Part shown: positions 1 to 11,800 of the stretch, piece by piece
Position numbering within the stretch: the stretch's first letter is position 1
Layout: each line of letters begins with the position of its first letter
Assembly (NCBI RefSeq): GCF_901933205.1
Contig: NC_044572.1
Span: forward strand, 112,108,965 to 112,172,964
Source: Camarhynchus parvulus
Lineage: Eukaryota; Chordata; Aves; Passeriformes; Thraupidae
Length of the DNA: 64,000 bases
Direction of reading: 5' to 3'
Translations under genes and position numbers: made by a program
Notes under the pieces: generated by a model
The model's database searches: none
What the model was told of the DNA's origin: nothing
The model's input: only the letters and a program-made list of their open reading frames with translations

Positions 1-202
1 TCTTTGCAATGCTCCAGCTTCCGACTCTTAAACCATCTTCTGCTGCTCGCGCTACCTGTTTCTTGCTGCCCAGATCGAGTCGGACACGGCTGTAACTCTC
101 AGAATCCAGCAAAGGAGCGGTGCCGGCACATCCGTCCCGCACGGAGCCAGCAGCGCATCCCGCGGCTCCGGGAGCCGCACCGCCGCGGCCGGGCTGGAAG
201 AG
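1..202 (+). promoter_or_regulatory. NPBWR1: Probable NPBWR1 promoter-proximal region and non-coding first exon (3' end)
   Basis: This stretch is GC-rich and full of CpG, in sharp contrast to the AT-rich DNA beyond 2.6 kb, as expected of a CpG-island promoter or first exon. A good splice donor (AAGAG|GTCAGT) lies at 202/203, and a matching acceptor precedes the NPBWR1 start codon at 1194/1195, so I infer a 5'UTR exon ending at 202. The transcription start is not defined and may be outside the window. A perfect GC hairpin (GCGGCTC/GAGCCGC, 162-178) lies just upstream of the donor. No TATA box is evident. The exon is inferred from splice consensus only; RNA evidence is lacking. Confidence 0.45.
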
Positions 203-1194
203 GTCAGTGCGTCCTTGCTCCCCCTTCACAACGCTCTCTCCAGTCGGGAAGGGAGGTGCGTTTTGCTTTTCGGGGAGCACACTGAGGGCACCGGCTCCCC
301 CCGAGAGCAGGAGCCCCGCGGTCCGAGCAGCCCCGACCCAGAGGCGCCGCCGAGCGCCGGTGAGGAGGGGACCGGGCTGAGCCTCTGGGCTCCCAGGCGA
401 GCACTGCCCCCATGGGATGGCCGGGAACTTCGGGGGAGCCCCAGGCTGAGCACTGCCCCCATGGGATGGCCGGGAACTTCGGGGGAGCCCCAGGCTGAGC
501 ACTGCCCCCCATGGGATGGCCGGGAAATTCGGGGAGCCCCAGGCTGAGCACTGCCCCCATGGGATGGCCGGGAACTTCGGGGGAGCCCCAGGCTGAGCAC
601 TGCCCCCATGGGATGGCCGGGAACTTCGGGGGAGCCCCAGGCTGAGCACTGCCCCCATGGGATGGCCGGGAAATTCGGGGGAGCCCCAGGCTGAGCACTG
701 CCCCCATGGGATGGCCGGGAACTTCGGGGGAGCCCCAGGCTGAGCACTGTCCCCCATGGGATGGCCGGGAACTTCGGGGGAGCCCCAGGCTGAGCACTGT
801 CCCCCTGGGATGGCCGGGTACTTCGGGGAACCCCAGGCTGAGCACTGTCCCCCTGGGATGGCCGGGTACTTCGGGGGAGCCCCAGGCTGAGCGCTGCCAC
901 CCTGGGATGGCCGGGCACTTCAGGGGAGCCCCAGGCTGAGAGCTGTCCCCCTGGGATGGCCAGGCACTTTGGAGGAGCCCCAGGCTGAGCGCTGTCACCA
1001 CGCAGGCCTCCCACAATGTGGTAGGAGGGAAGGGAGCCGCTGGGACACTTGGCTGCTGGCTAAGCCCTTGGTGATCTTCCTTTGCTGCCATCAGGGTGCC
1101 AATGGGAGGCATATGTGAGATTTTGGCAGCTGGATGTGCCAGAGGAGATAGCCTTGCGAAGAGCAGAGTCTCACTTATTTTTCCCCACTTCCAG
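203..1194 (+). other. NPBWR1: Putative 5'UTR intron of NPBWR1
   Basis: The interval begins GTCAGT at 203 and ends with a pyrimidine-rich tract followed by CAG at 1192-1194, leaving a 44-base 5'UTR segment before the ATG at 1239. Most of it is a 49-bp minisatellite (about 390-1000). The right-hand 190 bases are unique sequence. If the intron is not real, the whole 5' flank would be promoter plus leader instead. Long open frames seen here on the - strand come from the repeat and are not genes. Confidence 0.4.
390..1000. repeat. 49-bp GC-rich minisatellite, about 12 units
   Basis: Units start, by the CATGGG or CTGGG landmark, near 411, 460, 510, 558, 607, 656, 705, 755, 805, 853, 902 and 951, giving a period of 49 bp with single-base length changes. 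A degenerate unit precedes 411. The left units (411-754) are nearly identical; those right of about 800 carry CTGGG in place of CATGGG and more substitutions, so the array has a homogeneous end and a decayed end. Each unit holds runs of G, a CCCATGGG-type palindrome in the left units, and GCCCCAGGC, a perfect AP-2-type GCCNNNGGC consensus, in 11 copies. Array length is likely to vary between individuals. Confidence 0.93.
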
Positions 1195-1238
1195 GTCATC
1201 CTCACTACCAGAGAACCTAGCCATCCTCTCCTGTAGCC
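1195..1238 (+). promoter_or_regulatory. NPBWR1: NPBWR1 5'UTR next to the start codon
   Basis: This is the leader between the inferred splice acceptor and the ATG. The start context is GTAGCCATGG, with G at -3 and G at +4, which is a strong Kozak context. There is no upstream ATG between 1195 and 1238. Confidence 0.5.
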
Positions 1239-2222
1239 ATGGAGAACTCCTCCCTCCCTGAAACCAATTCCTCATGTGCAGACTGCACTGGAAGAGGACA
1301 TGGGAGTCTGAATATGTCCACTACTCCAGTAAGCCCCAGGTACTACATCACAATGCCTGTCATCTACTCTGTCATCTGTGCTGTAGGACTGACAGGCAAC
1401 ACTGCTGTCACCTATGTCATCCTCAAAGCACCAAAGATGAAAACAGTAACAAACATCTTCATCCTCAACCTGGCCATTGCTGATGAGCTCTTTACCTTGG
1501 TGCTGCCCATTGACATTACTGACTACCTGCTCCTGCAGTGGCCCTTTGGAGAGCTCATGTGCAAGCTCATCATCTCCATAGACCAGTACAACATTTTCTC
1601 CAGCATCTACTTCCTCACTGTCATGAGCATTGACCGCTACCTCATTATGGCGGCCACCACCAAGTCCAGGAAGGTGTCCTACCGCACCTACCGAGCGGCC
1701 AAGATTGTCAGCCTCTGTGTCTGGTCCTTCGTCACCATCATCATCCTGCCCTTCGCCGTCTTTGCCAAGATACACAAGGAGCAGGGGCGCTCCCACTGCG
1801 TCTTCGTGTTCCCGCACCCTGAGAGCATGTGGTGGAAAGGCAGTCAGATCTACACCCTTATTTTAGGCTTTGTCGTCCCAGTGTCCACCATCTGCACCCT
1901 GTACGCCACCATGCTGTGCAGACTGAGACACGTGCAGCTCCACTGCAATGCAAAAGCTCTGGACAAAGCCAAAAAAAAGGTGACACTGATGGTGGTTGCT
2001 ATCCTGGGTGTGTGCCTGCTCTGCTGGACGCCCTTTCACCTTAGCACAGTGGTGGCCCTCATCATGGACATCCCACAAACTCCACTCATCATTGGGATTT
2101 CCTATTTCATCACCAGCCTAAGCTATGCCAACAGCTGCTTCAACCCTTTCCTGTATGCCTTTCTGGATGGAAGCTTCCGGAGGAGCTTTCGCAGACTGAT
2201 CGATTGCAGAGCCACCTCATAA
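1239..2222 (+). CDS. NPBWR1: Neuropeptide B/W receptor 1 (class A GPCR), complete single-exon CDS
   Basis: This is a 327-residue seven-helix receptor for neuropeptides B and W, acting at the plasma membrane through Gi/o; the human protein is about 328 residues. The N-terminus has glycosylation sequons at N3, N10 and N25. Hallmarks are GLTGN in TM1 (N54), LAIAD in TM2 (D82), WPFG in the first outer loop, C108 and C187 for the disulfide, SIDQYN in TM3 with D115 for the peptide amine, DRY at 132-134, CWTP at 262-265 and NPFLY at 302-306. The tail ends in IDCRATS, with C323 a possible palmitoylation site. The coding region has no intron, as in mammals. NPBWR2 is the alternative, but the OPRK1 neighbour and the close match to remembered NPBWR1 sequence favour NPBWR1. 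The start is the first ATG of the exon and has a strong Kozak context. Confidence 0.95.
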   Translation: MENSSLPETNSSCADCTGRGHGSLNMSTTPVSPRYYITMPVIYSVICAVGLTGNTAVTYVILKAPKMKTVTNIFILNLAIADELFTLVLPIDITDYLLLQWPFGELMCKLIISIDQYNIFSSIYFLTVMSIDRYLIMAATTKSRKVSYRTYRAAKIVSLCVWSFVTIIILPFAVFAKIHKEQGRSHCVFVFPHPESMWWKGSQIYTLILGFVVPVSTICTLYATMLCRLRHVQLHCNAKALDKAKKKVTLMVVAILGVCLLCWTPFHLSTVVALIMDIPQTPLIIGISYFITSLSYANSCFNPFLYAFLDGSFRRSFRRLIDCRATS

Positions 2223-2620
2223 AGCCAGCCCAGCCCTCTCTCCTGTCCTTTTCCCTCTCACAGTCACCTGATTTTCCTGGGTGATTCCAGCCCAGAGAGT
2301 GCTTTCTCTCCAGTCTCCTCGTGATGGCCCACAGGTCTTCAGGTTGTTGCACTACCCAAGACATGAATTGGGGCCAGGTGGATCTTTCTCATCTCCTGCA
2401 TTCATTTCCTTAGCACTGCCCTGGGTTTTTTGTTAGTTTATTTGTTGGGGTTTTTTAATTCCTTCTCTCTAATACTCTAACCTGGGTTTGGATCTCACAG
2501 AGCTGCCACTGGTCCCTTTTCCCTTTTAAAAGATGTTGCTTTGTGAACTCAAGCCACATGACTGTCTAAATTATCAGTGATTTGTAGAGCTCAATAAAAG
2601 TGTGTTACCAAGTGTCTTGC
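2223..2620 (+). other. NPBWR1: NPBWR1 3'UTR with poly(A) signal
   Basis: After the TAA stop comes about 370 bases without a repeat, then a canonical AATAAA at 2593-2598 followed at once by a GT-rich stretch (GTGTGTT) that would serve as the downstream element. I therefore place transcript cleavage near 2610-2620. Weaker AATAAA-like sites at about 2697-2704 could be alternatives. Confidence 0.65.
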
Positions 2621-4934
2621 TTAATAATACCACAGCCTCTTTCCTACCTGCTTACCAAAGTCTTGCAAACTTAGCAACAACTCCAAAGGATAAGAAATAA
2701 ATAAAGGTATTGAGCTCATTTCATTTTAAAGGAGAGTAAGATAAGGCAGTCAAAATCCATGATAACATGTGAGAGATATCAGTCTGAACTTTCAAGAAAA
2801 AAGAGTAACCCCTCCCTAGTGAATAAAAGACACAGATATGGGTTTGGACCTACTTGCTGCAGAAAATAGCTGCAAAAAATGGCACTTACAGATATTTATT
2901 TTGTGGTCCTAGAAAACAGAATCAGAGGCTATCTTCAGAACCAGTAACCTTTTAAGAGTTTGAAAAGATCCTTCTGAAACATGGGAATATCTTGACTTCT
3001 TCCCTTAGAAATCACAAGTAACTTGCAGGGGTTAGGCTACTTTTAAACTATCTCTCACATACTTCCACTTTTTGGTCAGATATTAGTGTTTCTCTTAAGA
3101 AGGAGAAGTGAAATAAAACTAAATTTAAAAAAAATACCCAAAAGATAAGTGGATTTTGCCTGAAGGAGGAGAGAGAGGGCGAATGAAAGTTTCACTAGAA
3201 TTCACATGCCCAAACACTGTATGAAGAGGTTTCTTCCTCCAGTCTCATCTCCTCTTTTAGCCCTCTAAGGAAAACTGCAAAAATATTGAGGACTGAGAAA
3301 GTATTTGCAATCAGTTAATATTTCTCACCTTAGTGGTCTTCACAGCGCTTCCCTGCAGCAGATTCTAAATCAGTGAAACACAATTTTTGTTAGATGTTTT
3401 CTCCTCCACTGAATACAGAGAGATAGGGAGATGTGGCTAAGAATTTGCATTTCCACCCACACAGGAGGTCCTGATGGCTCTCAGGAGGTGCATAAGGATT
3501 TGTATGGCACATGCAGTTGCTCCTGTGAGACTTTGCACCAGCTCCTTTCCCACTGCTGCAGTTTAAAGTTCTGCCATGGGCATATGGTAAGTTTCTTTCA
3601 CTAAATCCTCCCATAAAAACTCCAAATAAAAATTTTAGCAATTATGCATGCCTAATACTTTATAATAACATATAACTGGGTTGATAATTAAATCATTTCT
3701 CCTTATAAGACATTAATATTCCCTGAGACAGTCAGTGCTAAATTCAACACCCAGTTTAGCTGTTATGAAAATGGAAGGACTCCTCTTGGGAATGACAGTG
3801 TTGTTCTGTTTCATTGGGGGCTGAATGATTTGACTTCCATCAGAAACAGAAACTGGTGTTTGAAAGAGCAAGCCCAAAAGGTGTGGAGTATCCATTTCCA
3901 CACCTCATAGGAAAAAATGTGCTTCAAGAACCAGTGTCCCACACTTTATCTTTCTGCCTGAAACAAAAGGTAATTAGCTTCTCCCACCATCTGCCTGGTG
4001 ATCAGTCACTTGCCATGGAGAAAGAATTCAGTCTGTATGGACCAAGCAGCAAAATTCCTCTTTGTTTAGGTGGCTGCTACACACACCACCCCTCTTGTAT
4101 TCTTTAGTCATCATCTTCACAAGAATATTATTTGCTTAAAGACTACATACAGCTTAAAAAGTAAACAATTCTATTCTCAGAAAAGATATGTGCAGCACCA
4201 TTTTTGTGCTGTCATGGTTGCGCTCCTTCCCTGAAAACTGATGAATGGCAGTAAAAACAGTCACATTAGTGGCACAGTTTTGAGCATTGTTTGTGGTAGC
4301 GACCACCTAAGTGTTTTGGTCATGCTGTTATGCAGCTACATTTGTCTCATCACCTGTCAGGTCTTCTTTTTACCCCAGAAATATCATTGAAATTTTGGTA
4401 GCTTTGTTGTGCTTCTGAAAAACCTACTCTGTACCTATACAGCAAATGCATTTTTAAGATGCTGGCTGGTAGTAACGGTAAGTTATCAAAACAGTCTTAT
4501 TTGTAACCCATTTTTATCTCGATTTGAATACCAAAATTTTAACTGTTCCTGAACAATCTAATCTGGTTCAAGTTCATAAATAAATAAACAACTTTCTAAT
4601 CTAGATCAATGTGGAGAAAGTTCTTTAAAATCTTTGTATTTCTCAGGAAATGGGAAGGCATTTTAAAATATGCCTTTCATCTAAGTCAATGCTTCATCTC
4701 ATCGTCTTCCCCATGCTCATTTTTTGTTTTCCAAAGAGGAAAACATAAGAATTGTCTACTAGCAAATTTCACTTGGAAGTGTCTTGGACTGCTTGTCTTT
4801 TTTCTATTAGAATCATAAAAATGCAAGCAGAGTATCACCCATAGTGATGTTATCCTTCACTACATTCCTTCTCATTCTGAAGCCACATCTTACTTGTTCT
4901 TCACAGTAGGGTGAACATCTGAGAAGAATTCACT

Positions 4935-5215
4935 GTTTCTCCAAGTGCCTGGAGTTTTCCCAGGGTTGTTGGTCACAGAGCTGGCTGAGGCTTGAGCAAA
5001 GCCCAGCTCTGACAGGGGTGCCCAGCTCAGTTTCAGGCACTGGGCAGTGCCACCTCGCACAGCTCTGCTGTCTGCAGTGTCTGTGACACGTCTGGGAGCC
5101 TTTCACTCTGTAGGCATTGCAGGCTGACTCCACTTGGAGGAGGAAGTTGAGCCTGGAGAGCCTGGGGAGGTCTCTGTTTGATAAGTAATGCCCCCTCTCA
5201 TCTTGCAGGGCTTCA
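4935..5215. other. GC-rich patch in AT-rich intergenic DNA
   Basis: About 280 bases are clearly richer in G+C than the flanks and contain repeated CTGGG, CCCAGCTC and GGCACTGGGCAGTGCC-like words, the last a short near-palindrome. It could be an old degraded repeat, a non-coding RNA exon or a regulatory element. I see no splice-flanked coding frame. Confidence 0.4.
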
Positions 5216-5723
5216 ATATGGGAACACAAGACTTAGTTCTTCTCTCAGCATATGCCCTTTTCATTTGGGAGACAGACCATTCTGGCAGAGCCTAAATGTG
5301 ACCCAAACCAGCATTCAGCAGGAGAGGTAGAGTCTCAGTTTTCAATACTGCTGGCATCAAGGATGACTTGGTGTTGTATAGAAGTTGAACTTCAGCTCCC
5401 AGAGTAGGAATAGGTGATACTATAAAAATAAATTTGCTCCCCTTAAACATTTCTTTTTTTATTTCTGGAGGAGGAAATAAAAATGCTCTTGTTCAGCCCA
5501 TGTATAACCAGCTATAGTGAACAGTGGTACATTGTGAGACAGTAGAATTGCTGTAAGGCAGGATTTTTTATATATGGAAGTATTTTATATGTATGAAAAT
5601 TAGTAAAATAAAATTGAGTCATTTTTCCCCTCAGCATAGCTATAACTTGCAATGGATATTGCAGATATTTGATAGACTTCCAGAGGAAAAGCAGAAAAAC
5701 CAGAAAAACTGATTACATAAATG

Positions 5724-5811
5724 AATAAATAGAACGGAATTAAATTTTCTGGCTGTTCATGCTTCATAATAAATCGAATAGAATTAAATTTTCTGGCTGC
5801 TCATGCTTCAT
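5724..5811. repeat. 44-bp tandem duplication, two copies
   Basis: Copy one runs 5724-5767 and copy two 5768-5811, directly abutting. The right 31 bases (GAATTAAATTTTCTGGCTG and what follows) differ at a single base, and the left part differs at a few bases. The high identity suggests a recent slippage or duplication event. Confidence 0.85.
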
Positions 5812-8800
5812 CCTTCCCCTCTGTTTGTACCACCCTGAATAGTGTTAAATTCAGCATTTTGAACTTTTGGTCACTGTTTAAAAGCATGCAACAAATTTGG
5901 GGTGGAGGGGGGGTGGGTTGTGATTCTTAGGGGGGGAACAAGGTGGAAGGAGTAGACAGGGCTGTATTCTCAGGGCTGTGGTTACTTAGAGTATGAGGAG
6001 CATACACCTGTATGATGCCCGATGCCTTGCTCTGAGGAAGGCAGGGATGGGGATATTCTGGGACTCAGAAGGGTGTGAGCCTTGGATAAGCACAAAGGAT
6101 AACAACAGGTGTTTGCTGGTTTGATTGCAGTAAAGTCTTATAAGTCAAGGCAGGAGAGAACTGTGTCATCTTTTTTTCTGTTTAAGTCTCCATTCAGCTT
6201 CTCACTTGCCAAAAAAATGTGTTTAAACAGAACCAGGCCTCCATCTTGCGGCACACTGTCAGCACCAAATCTTCTCAATGCCTTGACTTGTAAAAGACAT
6301 GCACAGCTTTTCATGGACATCTTCCTATAGTTTCTATATAGCAAGCTATGGAGAGCCAGAGGGTAAATCTGTGTGTGATTGTCAAGCACCCCTTCAGCCA
6401 GAGTCCATGGGTCCTTTGGTGGCTGAGACACATCCTGGGAGCTCTGGTTAAAGACATCTGGCAAAACAGATATTCCATCAGGGCCACGAATTTTCTATAA
6501 ATTTTGTTAAAAAATAATCCTGCAGACTTGCCCAGCAGCAACATTTTTGCCTGGCTACTCCTGACCCAGCCGCCTCAAACCCAAAGCCGATGTTGACCAC
6601 CACTCCTGTGTTTCCAGTTGCAGAATGTTTCTAATTCCGGCTTCTTTTTATCAATAAAAAAGATACTTTTTTTCCTAACTTCAGACCAATTCCACCGTTT
6701 TCTTGTGCTTTTCCAAAATAAGTATGTCCCTTTTATAAAAAAAAAAAAATTAATGGTCTATTCTTAAGTCTAATATTTTTAGCAATATTTTTGTCATAGG
6801 GACTTTATCTTAAAATAAGAATACACTAATTTTAATGAGTTACATTTGAGCAGATGGAGCTTTCTCTATGAGTTCAGAAGTTCTAGAAATTTCAGAGCCT
6901 GGAAATATAGTAAATATTCCTTTTCCAGAGACTTTTCCCATGAGGCTCCCTTCAATGGCATGATATCCAAAATCTTAAAAATAAAGCATAATTAAATTAA
7001 TTGCTGATTAAACAGAGAGAAAAAGAGAAAAAAGGCATCTTCTATTCACCCAGTGCAGACAGCAGATGAGACAGCAGTTTCTACGTTTGAATTTAACAGA
7101 CCAACATTTAGTCTAACATGGATGCTGTTGTCTAACACACAGCCCAACTTGCAAGTGTCCTGTGAGTGTTCACATGTGCAAAGTAGACAAGTTAGCATAA
7201 AAAGATTGTGATTCTTTTGCTCATTCTGGTAAGCAGCTGCTTATATGAGCAGCCCAATCATGACAGGGGAATAATTCTGTTCTTAACCCTGTCTGAGGGC
7301 CAACTGCTCACCAGTGTCAGTAAAGATCTTTCAGACAAACCCATCCCAGCTACAGTGCTCCCCAGCCCCCTCAGCTTTTTTAGTCTCTCTCTGCTTCAAA
7401 ATAGTTCCACTGTGAACAGTAGAAAAATTTTCCTTCTCAACAGAGCAGGACTTTTAAGTTGTTTTGCCAATTTAAAGTATGATTGCAACATGAGGCAACC
7501 TGTTTTTCTGCTTTACAAAGTAAAAGAAATTAAATTCTCCATAAGTTTTATATATTTTCCATTTTCCACACTTTCATTCATAGTCATCTTTAGGAAGCAT
7601 GAAGAAGACACACAAACCACAAACTTATTGCTATTTGAAGCTCCACAAATGCTTCCAAAATATTTTTCTGCTTACAAAACCTTTATACCACCAGAGGGAG
7701 TTCAAAGACAAATTATTCTGCAAATGTACTGAGTGGAAACGGGTTTGTGCTGTCATGCCTGACACTAAGCATGCAGTTTTCTATGTGAGGTGTCTTTTCC
7801 TCAAATTTTATTGAAATTCACTATGCTATGATAAACAGAATTATAATAAAATAGCTTTAATACAGGTCAGCATTTTTTAGAGGCGTGATCCTAAGCTTGC
7901 TTGCAATTTTTCCGTTTCTTTTTAAGCATCCACTTCTAGTGTGCAGTTAGAATTCTCACTATGAAGAATGACATCTGGATGCGGCTGAAGACGCAAGCAG
8001 GTCCTGCACATTCCCATTTCCAGTCAGTCAGTCCCCAGAGGGACTGGTTTTGGGGAGAGCTGGGCAGGTGTCACTGACACAGAGAAGAGGATGTGTCAGT
8101 TTGCAGAGACCAACTCTCCTGCACACCATTCTTCAAACCAGGGCAGCCCTGTGCAGCCCCAGCAGCCTCTGGGCAAGGATTTGTGTGTCTCTGTACTCTG
8201 CTTCACACTGTTTTCATCAGCTGGAAAATTTTCCCCGTTTCCCTTTTTCCTGTCCCTGGTTCCTACTATGCCCAATCCTGTATTTAATATTTTGGACACT
8301 GCTTCCTTTCAGCTTTCAGCCCCGAGATGGCACTGGTTCTTCACTTAGAAGCCATCACTGTTTTCCTAAACCAGAGTTAAAGAATAAAAAAAAAAACATG
8401 TTCCCAAGAGCTAATTTGGACACTGTGTTAGAAGATAATACAAATCAGGAAGGGGAAACAAAAGTATGTCTCTCTTATTGTAAAATATATATAAAATAAC
8501 ATAAATCCTTACAGATTTTTTTAAAAATGAAGATTAGTACTTTTTAACAGGTATTGGTTGAACAAAGTATGCTGAAATCATAGGAGTAGTTTGGGGTAAA
8601 CCTAGATTAAAATTCCTTTTTGCTCCCAGATTCAAGTTTTTAGTTCAGACACTAGGCAGATCAGTAAGGGAAGAGATTCTCAACTAAAACTCTCAAGTCC
8701 TTAAACAAAACTGAGGACTTTCTTTAGAGAAGATATGTCAAAAATATTCAATTTTTAAGGTGTATATTGAGGAAAAGAAAAGCTGTATGATTCTAATAAG

Positions 8801-11800
8801 GAGCAAGTAGCTTAACAATTTAAATATCTGTCAGAATTCTCAGGAGCTGTAAGTAGTTCAATGGGCTTGGATACAGTTAGTGTGATTTTCATAAATGAAT
8901 AGCCAACAGTGTAAGATGTCTTTATAGAATATTATAGGCTCAGGTGTTGCTACAGTCCTCTCCAATACTGCAGTGTATATTTATATTTGCAATTGGATGG
9001 AAGACATGCAACATGCCCCTGTGGCAGCAGATCCCTGTGTCAGGAAAGCTGGGCTACCAAGACACCCCTGCTGGACAAGGAAAATACCTCTGCTCTAGCT
9101 CTGAGGTATTTTCCCTCTGCATTACATCCCCGCCTACTGAGGCCAACTCAAATCAGTGGGAAAATGTTGAAATTGTGGAGCTGCTGGTTGATTGCTGTTA
9201 ATTACTGCTGATACTGTGGTAGCACTGAGATCCTAACTAGTCTGGGTTATCGTGGTAGACGTTCACCCACCTACAGGAGAGTAAAAACTGCACAAGAGAA
9301 CACGCAAACAAAGAGATTTTACTTTTCTGGGGACACTTGTCTCCTGGAACACCAAGAAGATCCTGAGCCTGCTTTCCTCCTTGTTTCAGGAGAGACATGT
9401 GTTTCCCAAGGTGTATTTTTCACTTTGGCATTATATTCACCTTAAAACTGAAGCTGAAAAATTGCATATGAGCTTTTATGCCTCACTTACTGAACCTGTG
9501 TTATGAAATGGATCTTCTTTATTTCTAAAGAAATAACAAGGCTGGTTTCTGGTTGGCATAGTGACACAGCAGCAGTATGCAATATAAAACCACCATGTGA
9601 TTTATCTTAGGTACCTATAGAAGCTATTGTCTTCATTTTGGTGAGACTTAGAGTTTGGCACTTGTTCTCTGTGAGGGGCTAAAGCTACTCAACTATCAGC
9701 AAGACCTAGTGTGATAGATCATTGCTGGTTTGTGGTGCTGCAACATGTTATGGGAAATTTGGACAACTAAATATGTACACTTATTAAGAGAGAAAGCATC
9801 TAGCTCTCATTTTTGGACATACCTTGACCATTTCAAAAAACTAAACCCAAACCTAAAAAATCTCAGCAAACTTATCTTCTAAGGAGCATTGAAGTATTAA
9901 AAGGAAAAGGTTCAAAAGATTATGGTGATTTTTCCTTTCTTCCTAAGTTTTGATACTTCTCTGATATGCTTGTTTGTTCACAGAGGCTGTATGTGGTAAA
10001 GAGAACTCTAAAATGCTAAACATCTCAAAAACTGCTATTCCCAAAATACTTAGAACAAACTTCAACTCTGTTGACAAACTTTCTTGGTGTGATGAAGAGT
10101 TCTGCTGATTCTTACTTAAAATACACTAAAATCAAAAACACAGCAAGAAATGTCCCCTAGCTAAATTAATCCTGGTAGAAATAACTTAGAATACTTCTAA
10201 ATAAACCAAGTCAAACCAGAATATGTGACTGAAGAACCAATGCAGAAATCACTCTAATAGACCCTACTGTAATTAGTAAACATGTTTTGATTTTTTCCCC
10301 TATATCAATTACTGGGCTCTTGTTCAAGGTTGATTAAATCTGAGATGGCCAGTTTCCATCCACTGTGACCAGGCAGTAAATGAAGTGGGTCTCAGTGGCT
10401 GCGCTACACATTTAATTTTTTCCCATGTTTCAAGAACCACTACCACTGAGTCACAGTACTACAGTCAGAAGAATTCAAGGAAAAGAAAATCCATTGTAAA
10501 ATGCTGGAACAAATTCACTATTTCAGACTTACCATTCTACATCAAACCAATGGTCTCTTATGTCAAGTAGTCTATTTTTAATGGATCTTGAATTATGTCT
10601 CTTGATGTGGTGATGTACAGCTGTTTTCAAGGACATTATTACATAATGTGAGTGGGCAGCTGGCAAACATTGCTACCTGTCAGAATTATATCTGGCAAGG
10701 CAGAAATAGAAACTTTTACAATTCCTTCTATTATTTGTACAATGAGAGCATACAGTGGGCCAAATAGGATTCTCATGGACTGGGCATTCTGCAAAACACT
10801 GACTACAAAATTTTGATTATAAAAGTATTCAAATTTAGTCTCTTCAAGAAAAAGAAATGAGTGGGCAAAGGAAGATGTTCTAAAGCATCTTAAGGGTAGG
10901 AAAAGCAAAGCAAATACACAAATTATGGATAAACCTAGATTTCTTTCAAATATGGCCTGAAAGCTCAGAAGAAAAATGATAAAAGAGAAAACAAAAAGCT
11001 CTCTAGCAAGATAGAACAGGTGAGCAGGTGACCCCACTTGCTGCATGTCCACAGGGCCCAATTCCATTCGCCAGTTATAATTGCTCATGGAAGGAAGGTG
11101 TTCCATCCAATCACCAGCTGGTTGAGAGAGGAAGAATAAGGAAATCCCTAAAGCTAGAATGAGTACCTATTCTATTGTATCATAGCTTTTGAAAGACAAA
11201 TAGACTTATATACAATGCCATTATTTATCCAATATATGACTATTATCAGCACATACATGCTACGTTAGATTAACTCTTCAAAACAGCTCTACAGTTAAGA
11301 CAGATCTCACACACTACTCTGGGGGAGTCCAGGTTCTGCTGGTTTTACTCAAGTTTAGAAATTGTTTGCTGAGGATGTTAAGTCAGGACCTTCTTTTCCT
11401 TCTGTGCTTACCTGTGCCCCATCAGTCATCCCATCAATCTCTCTTTACAAGCTCACAGGTGCTCTGCGAAAATAATTCCTACTTTTTAAGGGTGTTTAAC
11501 ATGTCTCTATCAGAGACCCAAACTTCACTGTGCCTCTCCTCTTGTTTTCTGAACTCCCTCAAACAAGTTTATGCTGCCACTAAAATGGAATGAAGTAACA
11601 TGTTCATTATTGATGTGTCTGCTGCTCTTCTGTTCCTCTCTTGTCTACTTTTAGGAGATTCCAGCACACTCTGCACAACATTTCCCACTGCTCCTGCAAG
11701 AAGAATTTTTCATTTATGCTGTACTGCAAATCTTTAAGGAATTGCAATCTATCTGTTAAGAAGTACACACCTGTCAGGGACCATGAAGAAAAGCAAAGCA

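Noticed and set aside
204..1205. 333-codon and 262-codon frames on the - strand overlapping the NPBWR1 5' region
   Set aside because: They are translations of the 49-bp minisatellite, showing the same Gly/Pro/Ser-rich peptide in rotating registers. No splice or start signals support a gene.
1272..1817. 181-codon frame antisense to NPBWR1
   Set aside because: A shadow of the receptor coding sequence on the opposite strand.
7208..7732. 174-codon open frame on the + strand
   Set aside because: No ATG start, no known domain, and a length reachable by chance among about 128,000 codon positions in six frames of AT-rich DNA.
10639..11106. 155-codon hydrophobic frame on the - strand
   Set aside because: No family resemblance, and hydrophobicity is expected from T-rich codons in AT-rich DNA. 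No splice or poly(A) context.
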